A stretch of 64,000 nt of DNA from Tethya wilhelma (Eukaryota; Porifera; Demospongiae; Tethyida; Tethyidae), in NCBI GenBank assembly GCA_964030475.1, contig CAXIPT010000001.1, positions 26,425,200-26,489,199 of the forward strand. The letters are read 5' to 3'. A model generated the notes under the pieces. It ran no database searches, had not been told where the DNA came from, and worked only from the letters and a program-made list of their open reading frames with translations. Shown here in pieces: positions 30,888-47,520 of this stretch (position 1 is the stretch's first letter; each line of letters starts with the position of its first letter). A program made the position numbers and the translations under genes.

Positions 30888-31765
30888 AGCCTCGGCACGT
30901 GCGTAGCACGTGCAGAGGGTTACGGTAGTCGTTTTGTGTGTGCGTCTGTCTGTTACGGGATAATCTCAAGAACGGCAACTCTACATGAGAAATGGAAGGT
31001 ACTTACGTTCATGAATCGAAGTTATCTTGAAATATTATATTTAGCATCTTGCAAAACGCTGCAGTTTCTGAGATCTGAGGCTTTTGCTTCTCTGAGTGCT
31101 TAGCTTCGAAACCACACCTATTGATTACGCCCCCTGCAGTGTGCGTTATCTAGAAATACAGTGGACAGTGGAGTTGTGCCGCTTGACACTGCTCTGCCGG
31201 GCTCTGGCTTGTGCTTGGCTCAGGTGCAGCACTGCTGGAACAGGTAACTCAACTGCTTGCAAGACTAGAGTCTTGTAAGTTAAATTTAGTGAGGGTATTA
31301 AAACACAACACTTTGTAGAACTCATGGCTTATTCACTGGAAGAGTCCCGGCAATCACGGTGTTCATGGGTGTCAGTGACTGAGTCAGTCTGTAGTCTCAC
31401 TACTAGCTCAGTGCAGCATGATTTGAGTCCTAACTGAATCATCATAGATCTATATAAACATCAGCATTGGTCTTGTAGTGTTAAACTATAATATAAATGT
31501 GAAACTTGATGAGTATCCGCTGTGTTTCAGGCAAGTTCACTACTTGAATGGCTTCCAGAGGCCCGGTTATCACGATATGCCACTGCTATATACATCATGT
31601 CGTTATGAGTAGACAGACAAGTCACCGGATGTATTGTTAGTCTCACAGGCCAGACTTCGGACACACCGGCAAGAGCAATTAATTGCTAATGGCACTCTTG
31701 TGCACAACTTGATGTCATTCTTAATTGTTTAGTTGCACATTCTGGTGATATGTGCCGAGGCTTAT
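30888..31765. mobile_element. Candidate 0.88-kb DNA element, AAGCCTCGGCAC ends
   Basis: TTAAGCCTCGGCAC near 30887 faces GTGCCGAGGCTTA near 31753. The interior is more GC-rich than its surroundings and contains GGGTTACGGTAGTCGTTTTG, a motif that recurs inverted near 56645-56670 with a flanking GACA tract. No transposase recognised. Boundaries are provisional because the arms are only about 14 bp. Confidence 0.5.
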
Positions 31766-32818
31766 GCACCATCGGTGCCTTCATATTATGATAGTAGAGC
31801 ACAGCTAGTACATAATACTATAGTTCACTGAATGACATACAGTGAATCTTAGCCTGTGCACACATACACCCACATTGCATTGCTGGACAATGTAAATGTC
31901 TACCTGTCTTCAAGTTCAGCTCAGTTTGTGGATAGCTCTATAGATCAATGATCATAGTGTCAATAAAATTGAAACTCCTCTTCAAGCCATGCACCAGGGC
32001 ATATATATATCGCGCATGCACATGCACGCGCGCGCACACGTACGTACGTACACGTACACGAGCTCAGTCAGTCTCGTGCGTGTCATGTGACTAATCTGGC
32101 AAGTAGAGACACGAGCTCAGTTAGAGCAAGCTACGCTAGGTACATTTAGCTTATAAACTAAGCTGTTTAGCAAGCGCCAAGTACTCAATGAACAGTGACA
32201 AATGAACTTCAAACTCGCAGTGGCACCACCCCGCTTGTGACTCAAACAAAACTCCACCATATCGTAGTATCATAGAGACTCCACCTACATCAGACTACCA
32301 GTGCAAGATGGTTCACAGAGGTTGACTGAAGGCCCAATTCGTGCTTTATGAAGAGTATACAATCTTTTCATTGATTCTTTGTGTCATCGCTTCAATCTTG
32401 AGATCGTAGGCTTTCTCTTTCTTGGAGAAAACGGTGATAATTAGCATAAAACCAATCATAATAACTTTCATAACTTGTAATCGGAAGCAAAAAGTAATCA
32501 TAATAAGGGTAATCGGATGCAAAAAGTAATCATAATAATGCCAACCCAAATACAAACCGGTTTATGATGCCTCGCGCTAATGCGCTCGGCAATTATATAT
32601 GCACGGTAATGATCGCTACAACATTTTGTTTGTACATTGATGAATGCAATAATAAAAACAATAATTACTTTGATGAATGCATTATTATTATGCAGTCCGT
32701 TTCAAAGAGTTATATAAGAGTCTACTATGTATACTAACATTTCAGTGTTCTATATATCAAAATTCTGAGTCAGTCTTGATCAATACACAATGCTCTATAT
32801 AAACCAGAGGCACTCAAT
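31766..32818. other. Intergenic with alternating purine-pyrimidine tract
   Basis: No gene recognised. Positions about 32010-32060 are a CG/CA/TA alternating run (GCGCGCATGCACATGCACGC and similar), prone to Z-DNA. The rest is AT-rich. Confidence 0.4.
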
Positions 32819-33371
32819 TCAAAGCTCCCTGGAGAAACGCTTGCATCTATCTTCCTTGCTGCTGTGAGTGTTGAAACCGATACTCAGTCTTATGCTATCA
32901 CATCCATCGATATTCAATGCCATCTCATCACTCAATTCTCCGCCTTCAAGTATTTCACAGCCATCAGATTTTCGAACTATGAAAATTAATGCCAATGTAC
33001 ATTGATTGCAAAATAGACTATCAGTTACTGTATTAAATTTTACCTTTCAATTCTTCAGTAATCTTCTTCATCACATAACTGCTGTTCGGATCAACCTGAG
33101 ATTGAAAATCTTCATCGCACTTGAGACCATTCTTTGCGTCTTCTTTCTTCACGTTATACAAGCATGCATAGCCTTGTCTCTCCTTCTCCAAACAATCACA
33201 CTTCATTATGTACATGCTTCCTTGTTGAGCTTCCTTCAGAGTGCAGTTGGCATTATAACCATTACTAGTGGACACTATGAATGATTCTGGTTTAGCTTGT
33301 TCACGCTTATTACCTTTTGCCATTGCTATGACAGCAAGACAAACCAGACCAAATACTGCTAAGCTCTTCAT
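32819..33371 (-). CDS. Small secreted Cys-containing protein
   Basis: Two exons, 33371-33044 and 32976-32819, join in phase (AAAG|GTAAAA ... TTCATAG|T), giving 161 residues. The start was chosen because it gives a textbook signal peptide (MKSLAVFGLVCLAVIAMAKG); the frame is open further upstream without a better Met. The mature part has cysteines at NANCTLKEA, MKCDCLEKE, YACLYN, LKCDED, then DGCEIL, IDGCDS and DRCKRF, suggesting several disulphides. Family not recognised. It lies between VAMP-A and VAMP-C, about 580 bp from and divergent to VAMP-C. Confidence 0.65.
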
Positions 33372-33950
33372 CTTAATCACTGAACTTATCTGAAGAATTG
33401 AAGATGTTCTTGAAAAAAACTGAACGTAGAATGCTATAATAAGCAATGTATGTAAAGTAAATATCGATTGCTTCACTACAATGGCATGTAATTTTATAGC
33501 TTGATAATTGAAGAAATAATTGAGTACCACCAGGTACTATATAGTACTACTTAGCATAGCAATTCTTTTACAGTCACTTGGTTACTAGTTTACTTTGCTT
33601 TGTGTGCTTGTTTGTACCTGATACGACAGGTTTTGTAAACTGAGCATGCGCACAAAAATTGTACCCCGCCCAAACCACGCCCCTAAAGCTAGATCACATG
33701 ATGTTTAGGCATGACGTAATTCATTAGCGTCCCTGCCAAGAAACAAGCCGCAGTCTGGTTCTTTCTGACCAGGCGTTTCTGTGTGTTTGTCGACTCTTCT
33801 ACTCGTCAATTCGTTTCTGTCGTGTCGTATCCTTACTGACTGGTGTCTCTCAATTTTCTGCTAGCGTTACAATCTACCTTTAGGACCACAGAGTCTGGTT
33901 CCAGAGATCCTTTTGAATTTTATTTCTCTCTTTTAGTACAGTTGGTCAAA
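33372..33950. promoter_or_regulatory. Divergent intergenic region
   Basis: Separates the minus-strand secreted-protein gene from VAMP-C. The right part (about 33770-33950) must be the VAMP-C 5' untranslated exon. A specific promoter element cannot be named. Confidence 0.35.
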
Positions 33951-36652
33951 ATGTAAGTATATTCTTTAAGATTAGGATGAAAGGTTTGTGCATATATTAT
34001 TTACTCATACTCTACTGTATGGAGTCATAGATGGTGTAGATTTCACGTATCTATGATAAGAGCACACCATATAAACTATAGGCTTATGTATGTAGCTTGG
34101 GTGTGTGTGCTGTGTGTACACCAATACCTATCCAAGGAGTTGCCAGCCTCTATAATTATGTGTGTGTGTATAAAATTATACCCATTGTTTAGCATTTCTC
34201 TCTTTCTTGCAAAACAAGCCTCTATACACTCTCCACCACCCATATGTACGATAGTATACTTGCTTGCTCTTTAATATTTCCACGTATTACTGCAGGTCGT
34301 ACGAAGCAACAAGTGATTCACGGATATCCAATCTCCGTGGACAAGTAGATGAGGTATGAAAACATTTTGATATGTACAACATGCACACACCCAGTTGCCA
34401 TGGTAGCAGTGTAGCCATATAGCTTATGTCAGAGGAGTACCCTTAATGAAGGGGTTGTTCCTTTCAATCAGCCTATTATGCACAATGTGTGTGTGTGTGT
34501 GTGTGTGTGTGGGTGTGGGTGGGTGGGTGAGTTAGTGAATCTTAGTAGATGGTTAAAATTTCTTGGGGACTTTTACTTGTACAATGTCGTGTATAATATT
34601 CCTCTTGGGATTACTGAACAGCTTCACCATTGCATTGTGAGTGTATGTGGTACTACATAATTATATTAGCTAAGGTGGACTCTAACCCTTGAGCTGCCTA
34701 TTGGACCAAGTTGGTACTCTAGTAATATGACACTGCAGTGCCAAAATTTAATAATAGTGCCATTTTTGCCCAAGTTGATACCTATTCAATTTATTGTTTT
34801 ATTCTCTGTTCGCAATCATTCTATGATTGCTAGTGCTATGGAGTCAAGAGTCTATAATTGTAATCATAACTACGTTCAAAAGTCAATTTTGGAGTAATGT
34901 GAACTATTTGGGTTTTTTGTTTATGCAAAGTGAACTGAAAATGCTGTATAATTGTTCAACTGTGTCATTGCATGCTCATGTGCCTGTGCTTGCATCAACT
35001 TCCTATAGAACCAACTTGGCACATGATTGTTGTGTCTGATCAGTTGGTGTACTGCGTGGAAATGATGCCACAATCAGAATGCAGCAATATTAATTTTCCG
35101 TCAGTATACAGTCTGGCCTAGTGTGTTGGTATTCCTGTATATCATACATACGGTAGTATGTATAGAAGGAACGGGCCATCTATCCCATTACGAAATGTTA
35201 ATGCTTATAAACCCTCAGAGAAAAATAGCTAAGTTTTCAAACATTGCTTAAAGCAATATTGTGTGTGTGTGTGTGTGTGTGTGTTTGACCATTGTAATAA
35301 TAAGTAGGATGTGAACTATTAGTGGTTTGTGAGTTATACGTTTGCTTTACTGTCCATCAAATTTATTTTTTAGTATTTGCTGTTGCTCATTTCCTTAATG
35401 AACTCCTATGTGTGCTGTAATGTGATTAGGAGACTACCAACCTGCTTCTAATTCCTCAGTAGTACAGCAAGCAGAAAGCACACGCAAATGTTGGCCTTCA
35501 GAAGTCACTTCAAGGGGGGAGGGGGGAGGGGTGCAAGTACTTGGCTTGTGTAAAGAAGTTATACCCAGCCTTGGCTTTTTTCAAAGACTCATATAAAACT
35601 GAGGACATATTTCTATAATTATATTTGAATCACCTACATAGTTACTAAGGAGTATATTAGTCACCTTTACCTTACCGATGAGCCTATTAAAGCTAGTGAA
35701 CAACAACCACTAGTCACAATACTTCCATATTTCCATTTCAGTGTATATTGAGGCATACAACGATCTATAGATGTGAGTTAGGCACCATGTAGTGAAGCTC
35801 TTCGTTCGTCAGAGCTGTAGTGTCTATAAGCAGTGTGCCGTCGTGGGAAGGACATTGCTCTCTGAAACATAGGAATGTCTTGTACAATGTGTAGCTATAC
35901 ATGGTTGTGTATGTGTACTCTTGTAACATCTACATTATAAATAGGTCGCCATATTCTTTACTGTCAGATAGCATATGCATTTGTAAGTAAATCTGTGCAC
36001 ATATCCTTCAATTCTTAATCATACGATAAGTCATGTATGTATTCTCACAGGAACGAACCGTGTATATTTGATATAGACAAATTTGTCTTATTACCATGAA
36101 ACTTACTTCTAAAAGCCTTTTGATTGATCACCAACTTTGTGTGTCTGAAGCATTTCAGGGTTGTATGAACAGAGTTGCAGTCCTATAGGCTACAGTGTAC
36201 CTAATTGTCGTAAGCTATAATAGCTAGTGTTTGACGTGTTAAGAACAGCTGTCTCTCTCTGTCTCACTCTGGTCTGGGTTGTAAGAGACATTTCGTTGTC
36301 ATTTGAACTGAAACTCATGGGTCATGTCTTATAGTGCCTACAGCCTTACCCACAGCTGCATCGTGTGTGTGTGTGTGTGTGTGTAAGTATTACTAGAGTC
36401 CATGTTTAAATACATGGCTACCTGTGTGTGTATGTGTGTGTCTGTGTGTGTGTGTGTGTGGATGCATGCACATGCATGGGTGCCGTTATAATTGATGCAG
36501 CTTCATTTTCTTTGGTGTGTCTAATTGAATCCATCTTGTGCTGTATGTACATGTATGTATCAATACTGTTGTGAATTCCACTGTGGAGTAGTCTACATTG
36601 GAGTATGATTTGTCAATAGTAGACCTGTGGCCAACCCCATCACAGACTTATG

Positions 36653-36709
<57 letters not shown>

Positions 36710-38757
36710 TCCAGCCAACATTGCCTATTCATCTTTCCCTAAGTCCTACATACGATGCGTCCTGTCCACAATTGATTGAATAGCTATATGTTTTAGCTAG
36801 GTACTTTATGACCATCTACGTGACACCATTGTGAACTCACAGGCATCACACTAGTGTGCCTTTGCTGAGTCAGCATCTGGGAGCAACTGATGTAATACCT
36901 TGTGGACCTTGTAATCACATGACTACAGTTCCAATACCGTTAAAGAATTTCTAGTTCACAAAATGTGCACTTAATGCCATATCTCTCTCACTAGGTGCAC
37001 AGGACAATATATTCATGACTCTGCAGTGCATGTATTAACACATACATACACACTACTGTATACATTGGTACTGTGACACTTGAGAGTTAAATATTGTGTA
37101 TCTGTCCTCACAGGTGAAGGGTGTTATGGTGTCAAACATCGAGAAGGTCACTCAAAGAGGGGAGAAGCTAGATGACCTTGGAGAGAGAGCAGGTATATAC
37201 CATGTTCCATGTACCGTACCGTACAGCTCCATGATTTCATACATAGTGCAAATTATTTTATTTTCACGATTAGTCTTTTTATTGTATATAGCTAGGTCTT
37301 ATATGTAAAATTAAGTGAAGAGATTTTTTTCGAAGAACAATCGAGGTTATGATTCACACCTGACATTTACTCTGTTAACAAAACTGTCACATCTAGTACA
37401 TGTACTGGTTTCACTTTCAAAACAATGGACAGTGCTGTGATTCTAATTAATGCCCACCACCACATTGTACACTTGCATAGCCTCGTTTCCAGGCTCTCTC
37501 TCTGGAAATGAAATTACTTGCATGCAATTGCTCGGAAGAAAGCCTCCTAATGATTATAAATTCTATTAAGAATTTACGAATGTTGCTTGTTCCATGCAGA
37601 GTACCTCAACCAGAATGCTGACATGTTCCAGCGCACCGCCACCAGACTCAAACGCAAGCTGTGGTGGCAAAACGTTAAGCTGTGGATCATCTTGATTGTC
37701 ATCATCCTTGTGATCCTCGCCGTTATCATCAGTGAGTTGACAACAACACACACACAGACACATCTTAGCTAGCACGGTGATATTTTGATGCTAGCTGTTT
37801 TTCAATTTTTGGGGGGCAAAGTTTGCTTTAAATGTTTGACTGTCACATCCTTTCATGTGTTCTCTGGCTCTTCCATGTTGTCCTTGTACACTCCCAGTGT
37901 GTGTGTGTAAACAGTTGGGCTACTAGTGCAGCAAGCTACTGTATTATGTTGATGTGTGATATTTCTCTGTCCATCTGCCCATGTATTTAAGATTGTGAGC
38001 ATAATATTAGATTAGCTACTAGCTTGTGTCTCTTGATAATGAAATTTCAAGCCAATCGAAGACCGTGAGTGGAATCTAGCATCATGTATTAATGCAAAAG
38101 AAGTGTTTCTTTTGTATCAAGCTATTCTTTTGAAGGTTTACCTCTTCACAAACTAACAAGAAGCCTAGGCCCAGACTAGCCATGGTCATGTGGCCTTGTC
38201 TGTCACTGTTCAGTCACTGTTCTATAAATATGATTCTGTATATTATATATAGTACCTTGTCCTTTTTTAACAACATGTGCCCCCCTGCATAGAGTGTTGC
38301 TATACAATATACATGTATAAGCATTTTCAATGGTCATTAATTGTTATACCACCCTCCATTGGCTGAGAACTCATCTGTGTCTCACTGTCAAGGAGGTTCA
38401 TGGTATGAGATCTGTCATTGCAACCTACTGCTTTTCAATCTTCATGTCATTTTTCTCCTTCACTCTCTCTCTCCACGTCACATTCACCATCATCTAGTTA
38501 TTATTGTTGTAGCGGTGACAACCAATAAGAAAAATTAGCACATGTGAGTGAGTTGTGTTCTATTGCAACCTGTTTTGCTGCTCACTTGGTCACACATTCT
38601 TCATGTACTACATTGTCATTGATCATCTCTCTTCCTCTGGAAGTACATGCTGATATTACAACACAACACACTAAGTTTGATGTGTACAAATGATGTACTG
38701 TAGGCTGAAGTACATAACACCTGTTGATTATGTTGTAAATGTAATTCAAATACTCAC

Positions 38758-38823
<66 letters not shown>

Positions 38824-38866
38824 TCTAGTTATCATTGTGGTAGCTGTGGTGACATCAAGAAATTAA
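33951..38866 (+). CDS. VAMP/synaptobrevin-like R-SNARE, paralogue C, with two alternative last exons
   Basis: Exons: start codon A-T at 33951-33952 (AT|GTAAGTAT), 34296-34353, 37114-37192, 37600-37731, then either 38498-38538 or 38829-38866; all phases agree. The protein reads ISNLRGQVDEVKGVMVSNIE, KVTQRGEKLDDL with the zero-layer Arg, a WW motif in KRKLWWQNVKLW as in VAMP1-3, and a membrane anchor (IILIVIILVILAVIIS). The last two exons both start with TTAT after an AG, both complete the same Ile codon and encode alternative tails, VIIVVAVTTNKKN or the VVTSRN form. This is the most canonical of the three VAMPs. The downstream last exon is preceded by a (CT)n tract at 38760-38825 that serves as its polypyrimidine tract. 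Confidence 0.85.
35146..35250. repeat. Diverged fragment of the TACGGTAGTACGTATAG repeat
   Basis: CATACATACGGTAGTATGTA followed by GAAGGAACGGGCC matches the start of the composite repeat seen at 3107 and 18855, with substitutions. It breaks off into a (GT)n run at 35261. Lies in intron 2 of VAMP-C. Confidence 0.6.
36655..36704. repeat. (CA)n microsatellite
   Basis: CA run in intron 2 of VAMP-C; (GT)n runs occur in the same intron at about 34484, 35261, 36363 and 36423. Confidence 0.95.
38760..38825. repeat. (CT)n microsatellite at a splice acceptor
   Basis: Pure CT run of about 60 bp that directly abuts the acceptor (CTCTAG) of the downstream VAMP-C last exon. Confidence 0.95.
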
Positions 38867-39198
38867 AAGATTATTACTAAAATATTTCGACACATACTTT
38901 GCCAAGGATTGATAAACTGTAATAGTGACAATTATAATTATTGTGTGTTTGTGTACCCATGAGCTACTGTATGTACTGTGTATATCCTTTGATCTAACAT
39001 AATGCACGTTTTCTTGTAATGGTTATATGCGCATACATTGTTATTACTGCAGACCTACACATCCATAAATTATTTTTGATATGCATTATGATTGTGTTAT
39101 ATAATATGAATTTATGGTTACTTTTTAAGAGTTATTATTGTTATACACGGTTACACAAAGATTTTCCAGCTATTGGAAGAGCAACTCTTCGTATGTAG

Positions 39199-39425
39199 AC
39201 ACGTAGAGAATGCCAGTAGAAAAAATTGAATAACTTTCTAAATATCCCATCGATTTCCAAATTTCAAGCACCATTGGAAAGCGCTTGTTCTCCGTTCTTT
39301 TGATTGCTTTTCCAGCTTTCTACGCCTTACCAGTCAAAAGTTAGCTATTTTGCCCCTTATAAAAAAGTATTGCATGAATCTCATTATTTCACTTCCAGCG
39401 GCATCCCCAAACCATACGGACTTTA
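39199..39425. mobile_element. MITE, AAAGTCCATCTGGTTTGAGA family, copy 3 (degenerate)
   Basis: Reverse-oriented, decayed copy between VAMP-C and spermidine synthase A. The right end (CCAAACCATACGGACTTTA) and the internal AGCACCATTGGAAAGCGCTT match other copies; the left end is eroded. Confidence 0.7.
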
Positions 39426-39558
39426 GATATCAATATCAGCATGAACACATGCAAGACTGAAGTAACAAATGACATGCAAACACACGCAGTGAATTGTCTA
39501 GCTCTAGATCTGCAATAGGCACGTGTCCATCATGGTAAGACACATGGAGGTATCAGTG

Positions 39559-42974
<3,416 letters not shown>

Positions 42975-43828
42975 GACAGAGTCACTGATGTCAGTCTTGC
43001 CAGAAAGTTAGGATCACCTAGTGGAACTGCTCTGGTTTCTGCTCAGCCAGTTGAAGCCACGTGTAGTTTGACAGCACGTGGTTTTTTAATTTAACCCGTT
43101 TGACTCCAATTAACACATGATGGGCAGGCTTATAGTTCTCATTATGTTGTAAGCACCATTGTCTAACTTTATTACAACAGTCAAAGAAAGTATCTAGATA
43201 AGGGTAATAGATATTGATGTTGTTACCATGCATGCAGATGCACATGTGTAAATAATTACTATGAATATTTCCCTGACGAAACAACCATCAAGATACGTAC
43301 TAGACATAAGCTACAAATAAGTTAGTATTTCACCTTCACCTTCCCTGTCTCGATCCCTAAGAATACTAACGTCTGCATGCAATGCATGGCTATCGATACT
43401 ATCCAGATGTAGTACATAGAGAGTGCAATGCCAGTACTACATACAGACACCTGTGCATGCTCAGTGGTAGGAGCAATCAACTAAAATTCGAAAGGCCTGG
43501 GTTCAAATTCTACCTAGATCTCAAGATTTTTTCCCCCGGCCATTGAACTTTCATGTATCATAAATGTAAGACATCAGACACTGAGGTATACTTTGATCAC
43601 ACACAAGCAAGGAGAGAGAAGAAAGCCCCACTCCAATCAATAACAACTGAATTTAAGGCCTATACAAAACGTAACAAAAAATTAATATCAAAAATAGTAT
43701 TTTGACAATAACTTAATAATTATGTTAATTTAAACATCATATTAAATAAATCATGGGTCTATCATTTAGATCTCAACCTGCAATAGTGTGTCCACCATGC
43801 ACGGCAAGTCACATGGGGCTAGTCAGTG
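42975..43828. other. Spacer between tandem spermidine synthase genes
   Basis: AT-rich, no coding signal. It must contain the promoter of copy A and the 3' end of copy B. Confidence 0.4.
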
Positions 43829-46832
<3,004 letters not shown>

Positions 46833-47368
46833 GACACACTGATATCTAGCAAGAAATCTAAGATGGAACTTCTCTTGATCTCAGAGATTATGCCTCAATT
46901 CTGTCCAATTTGCAACCCATGGCCCAGGGGCCAGAGCAGAGACAACACGTGGTTTTTAAATTTAACCCTTTTGACCATAACTCACTACATTCCATTGGTA
47001 ATGCTTGCAGCAGTACAACTGACTATGCATAAGCTCTTTGTTACTTCAATGATTGATATGTTGACAGCATATCATGTACATGTTAACATTGTATTAGTAA
47101 TACCTAGGCTCTTAGCCTCGTTCCCAGGCTCCACCTTCGCGAATATTTTCTTCGAAAACGAGGAAGGAGAGAAGAAAATAAAAAAAAAGGAAGGAGGAGC
47201 CTGGGAACGAGGCTACTAGGCTCTCTCTCCTTTGATTAATGTGTGTGACATGTGCTCATAGATCTTCTGGCACCGCTCCAATTTTTCAAGAATTTAGAGA
47301 GGGTGCTGAGTATAAGCCAAAATGTAGATTATATTACATTTTTTTTTACTTTTAAACTTCCCCAAAAA
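46833..47368. other. Intergenic with foldback element
   Basis: Promoter side of spermidine synthase B. Holds the TAGCCTCGTTCCCAGGCTCC foldback at 47113-47215 and otherwise no recognisable feature. Confidence 0.45.
47113..47215. mobile_element. Foldback element, TAGCCTCGTTCCCAGGCTCC
   Basis: Arms TAGCCTCGTTCCCAGGCTCC and GGAGCCTGGGAACGAGGCTA are exact reverse complements over 20 bp; the core contains TCGCGAATATTTTC. A clean reference copy of the family. Confidence 0.85.
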
Positions 47369-47520
47369 GGGGATGAGCCACTCCTAGATATAGTGCAATA
47401 CTAGGGTAACTCGTGGAACGGGTGAAGCAAGCTTCTGTCCTCATTCCAGTGCTCAAAAATTGAAGTAAAAGCGTGGGAACAATGTTCCCAGTTAGAGCTT
47501 TTACACTCTAAAGAACAGTT
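47369..47520 (-). ncRNA. U2-like snRNA, 3' part (split by retrotransposon)
   Basis: On the minus strand this continues the 5' part at 50465-50543 once the insertion and one copy of the 40-bp duplication are removed, giving about 191 nt, the usual U2 length. It contains stem IIb (GGGAAC/GUUCCC), an Sm site (CAAUUUUUUGAG), a CUUGCUUC segment like U2 CUUGCUCC, and terminal stem-loop IV (CCUAGUAUUGCACUAUAUCUAGG) like U2 CCUGGUAUUGCAGUACCUCCAGG. U2 pairs with the intron branch site. The 3' end is approximate. Split by the insertion, the gene cannot give a normal RNA. Confidence 0.75.
47481..47520. repeat. 40-bp target-site duplication, left copy
   Basis: Identical to 50465-50504; starts AATGTTCCCAGTTAGAGC and ends AAAGAACAGTT. 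It is snRNA sequence duplicated by retrotransposon insertion. Confidence 0.9.

Noticed and set aside
31096..31278. 60-codon plus-strand ORF with a donor-like end
   Set aside because: Lies inside a candidate mobile element and shows no domain; not called as a gene.
32010..32060. Regular CG/CA/TA run as a CRISPR-like or origin-like array
   Set aside because: It is a simple alternating purine-pyrimidine tract; no repeat-spacer structure, and the genome is eukaryotic.
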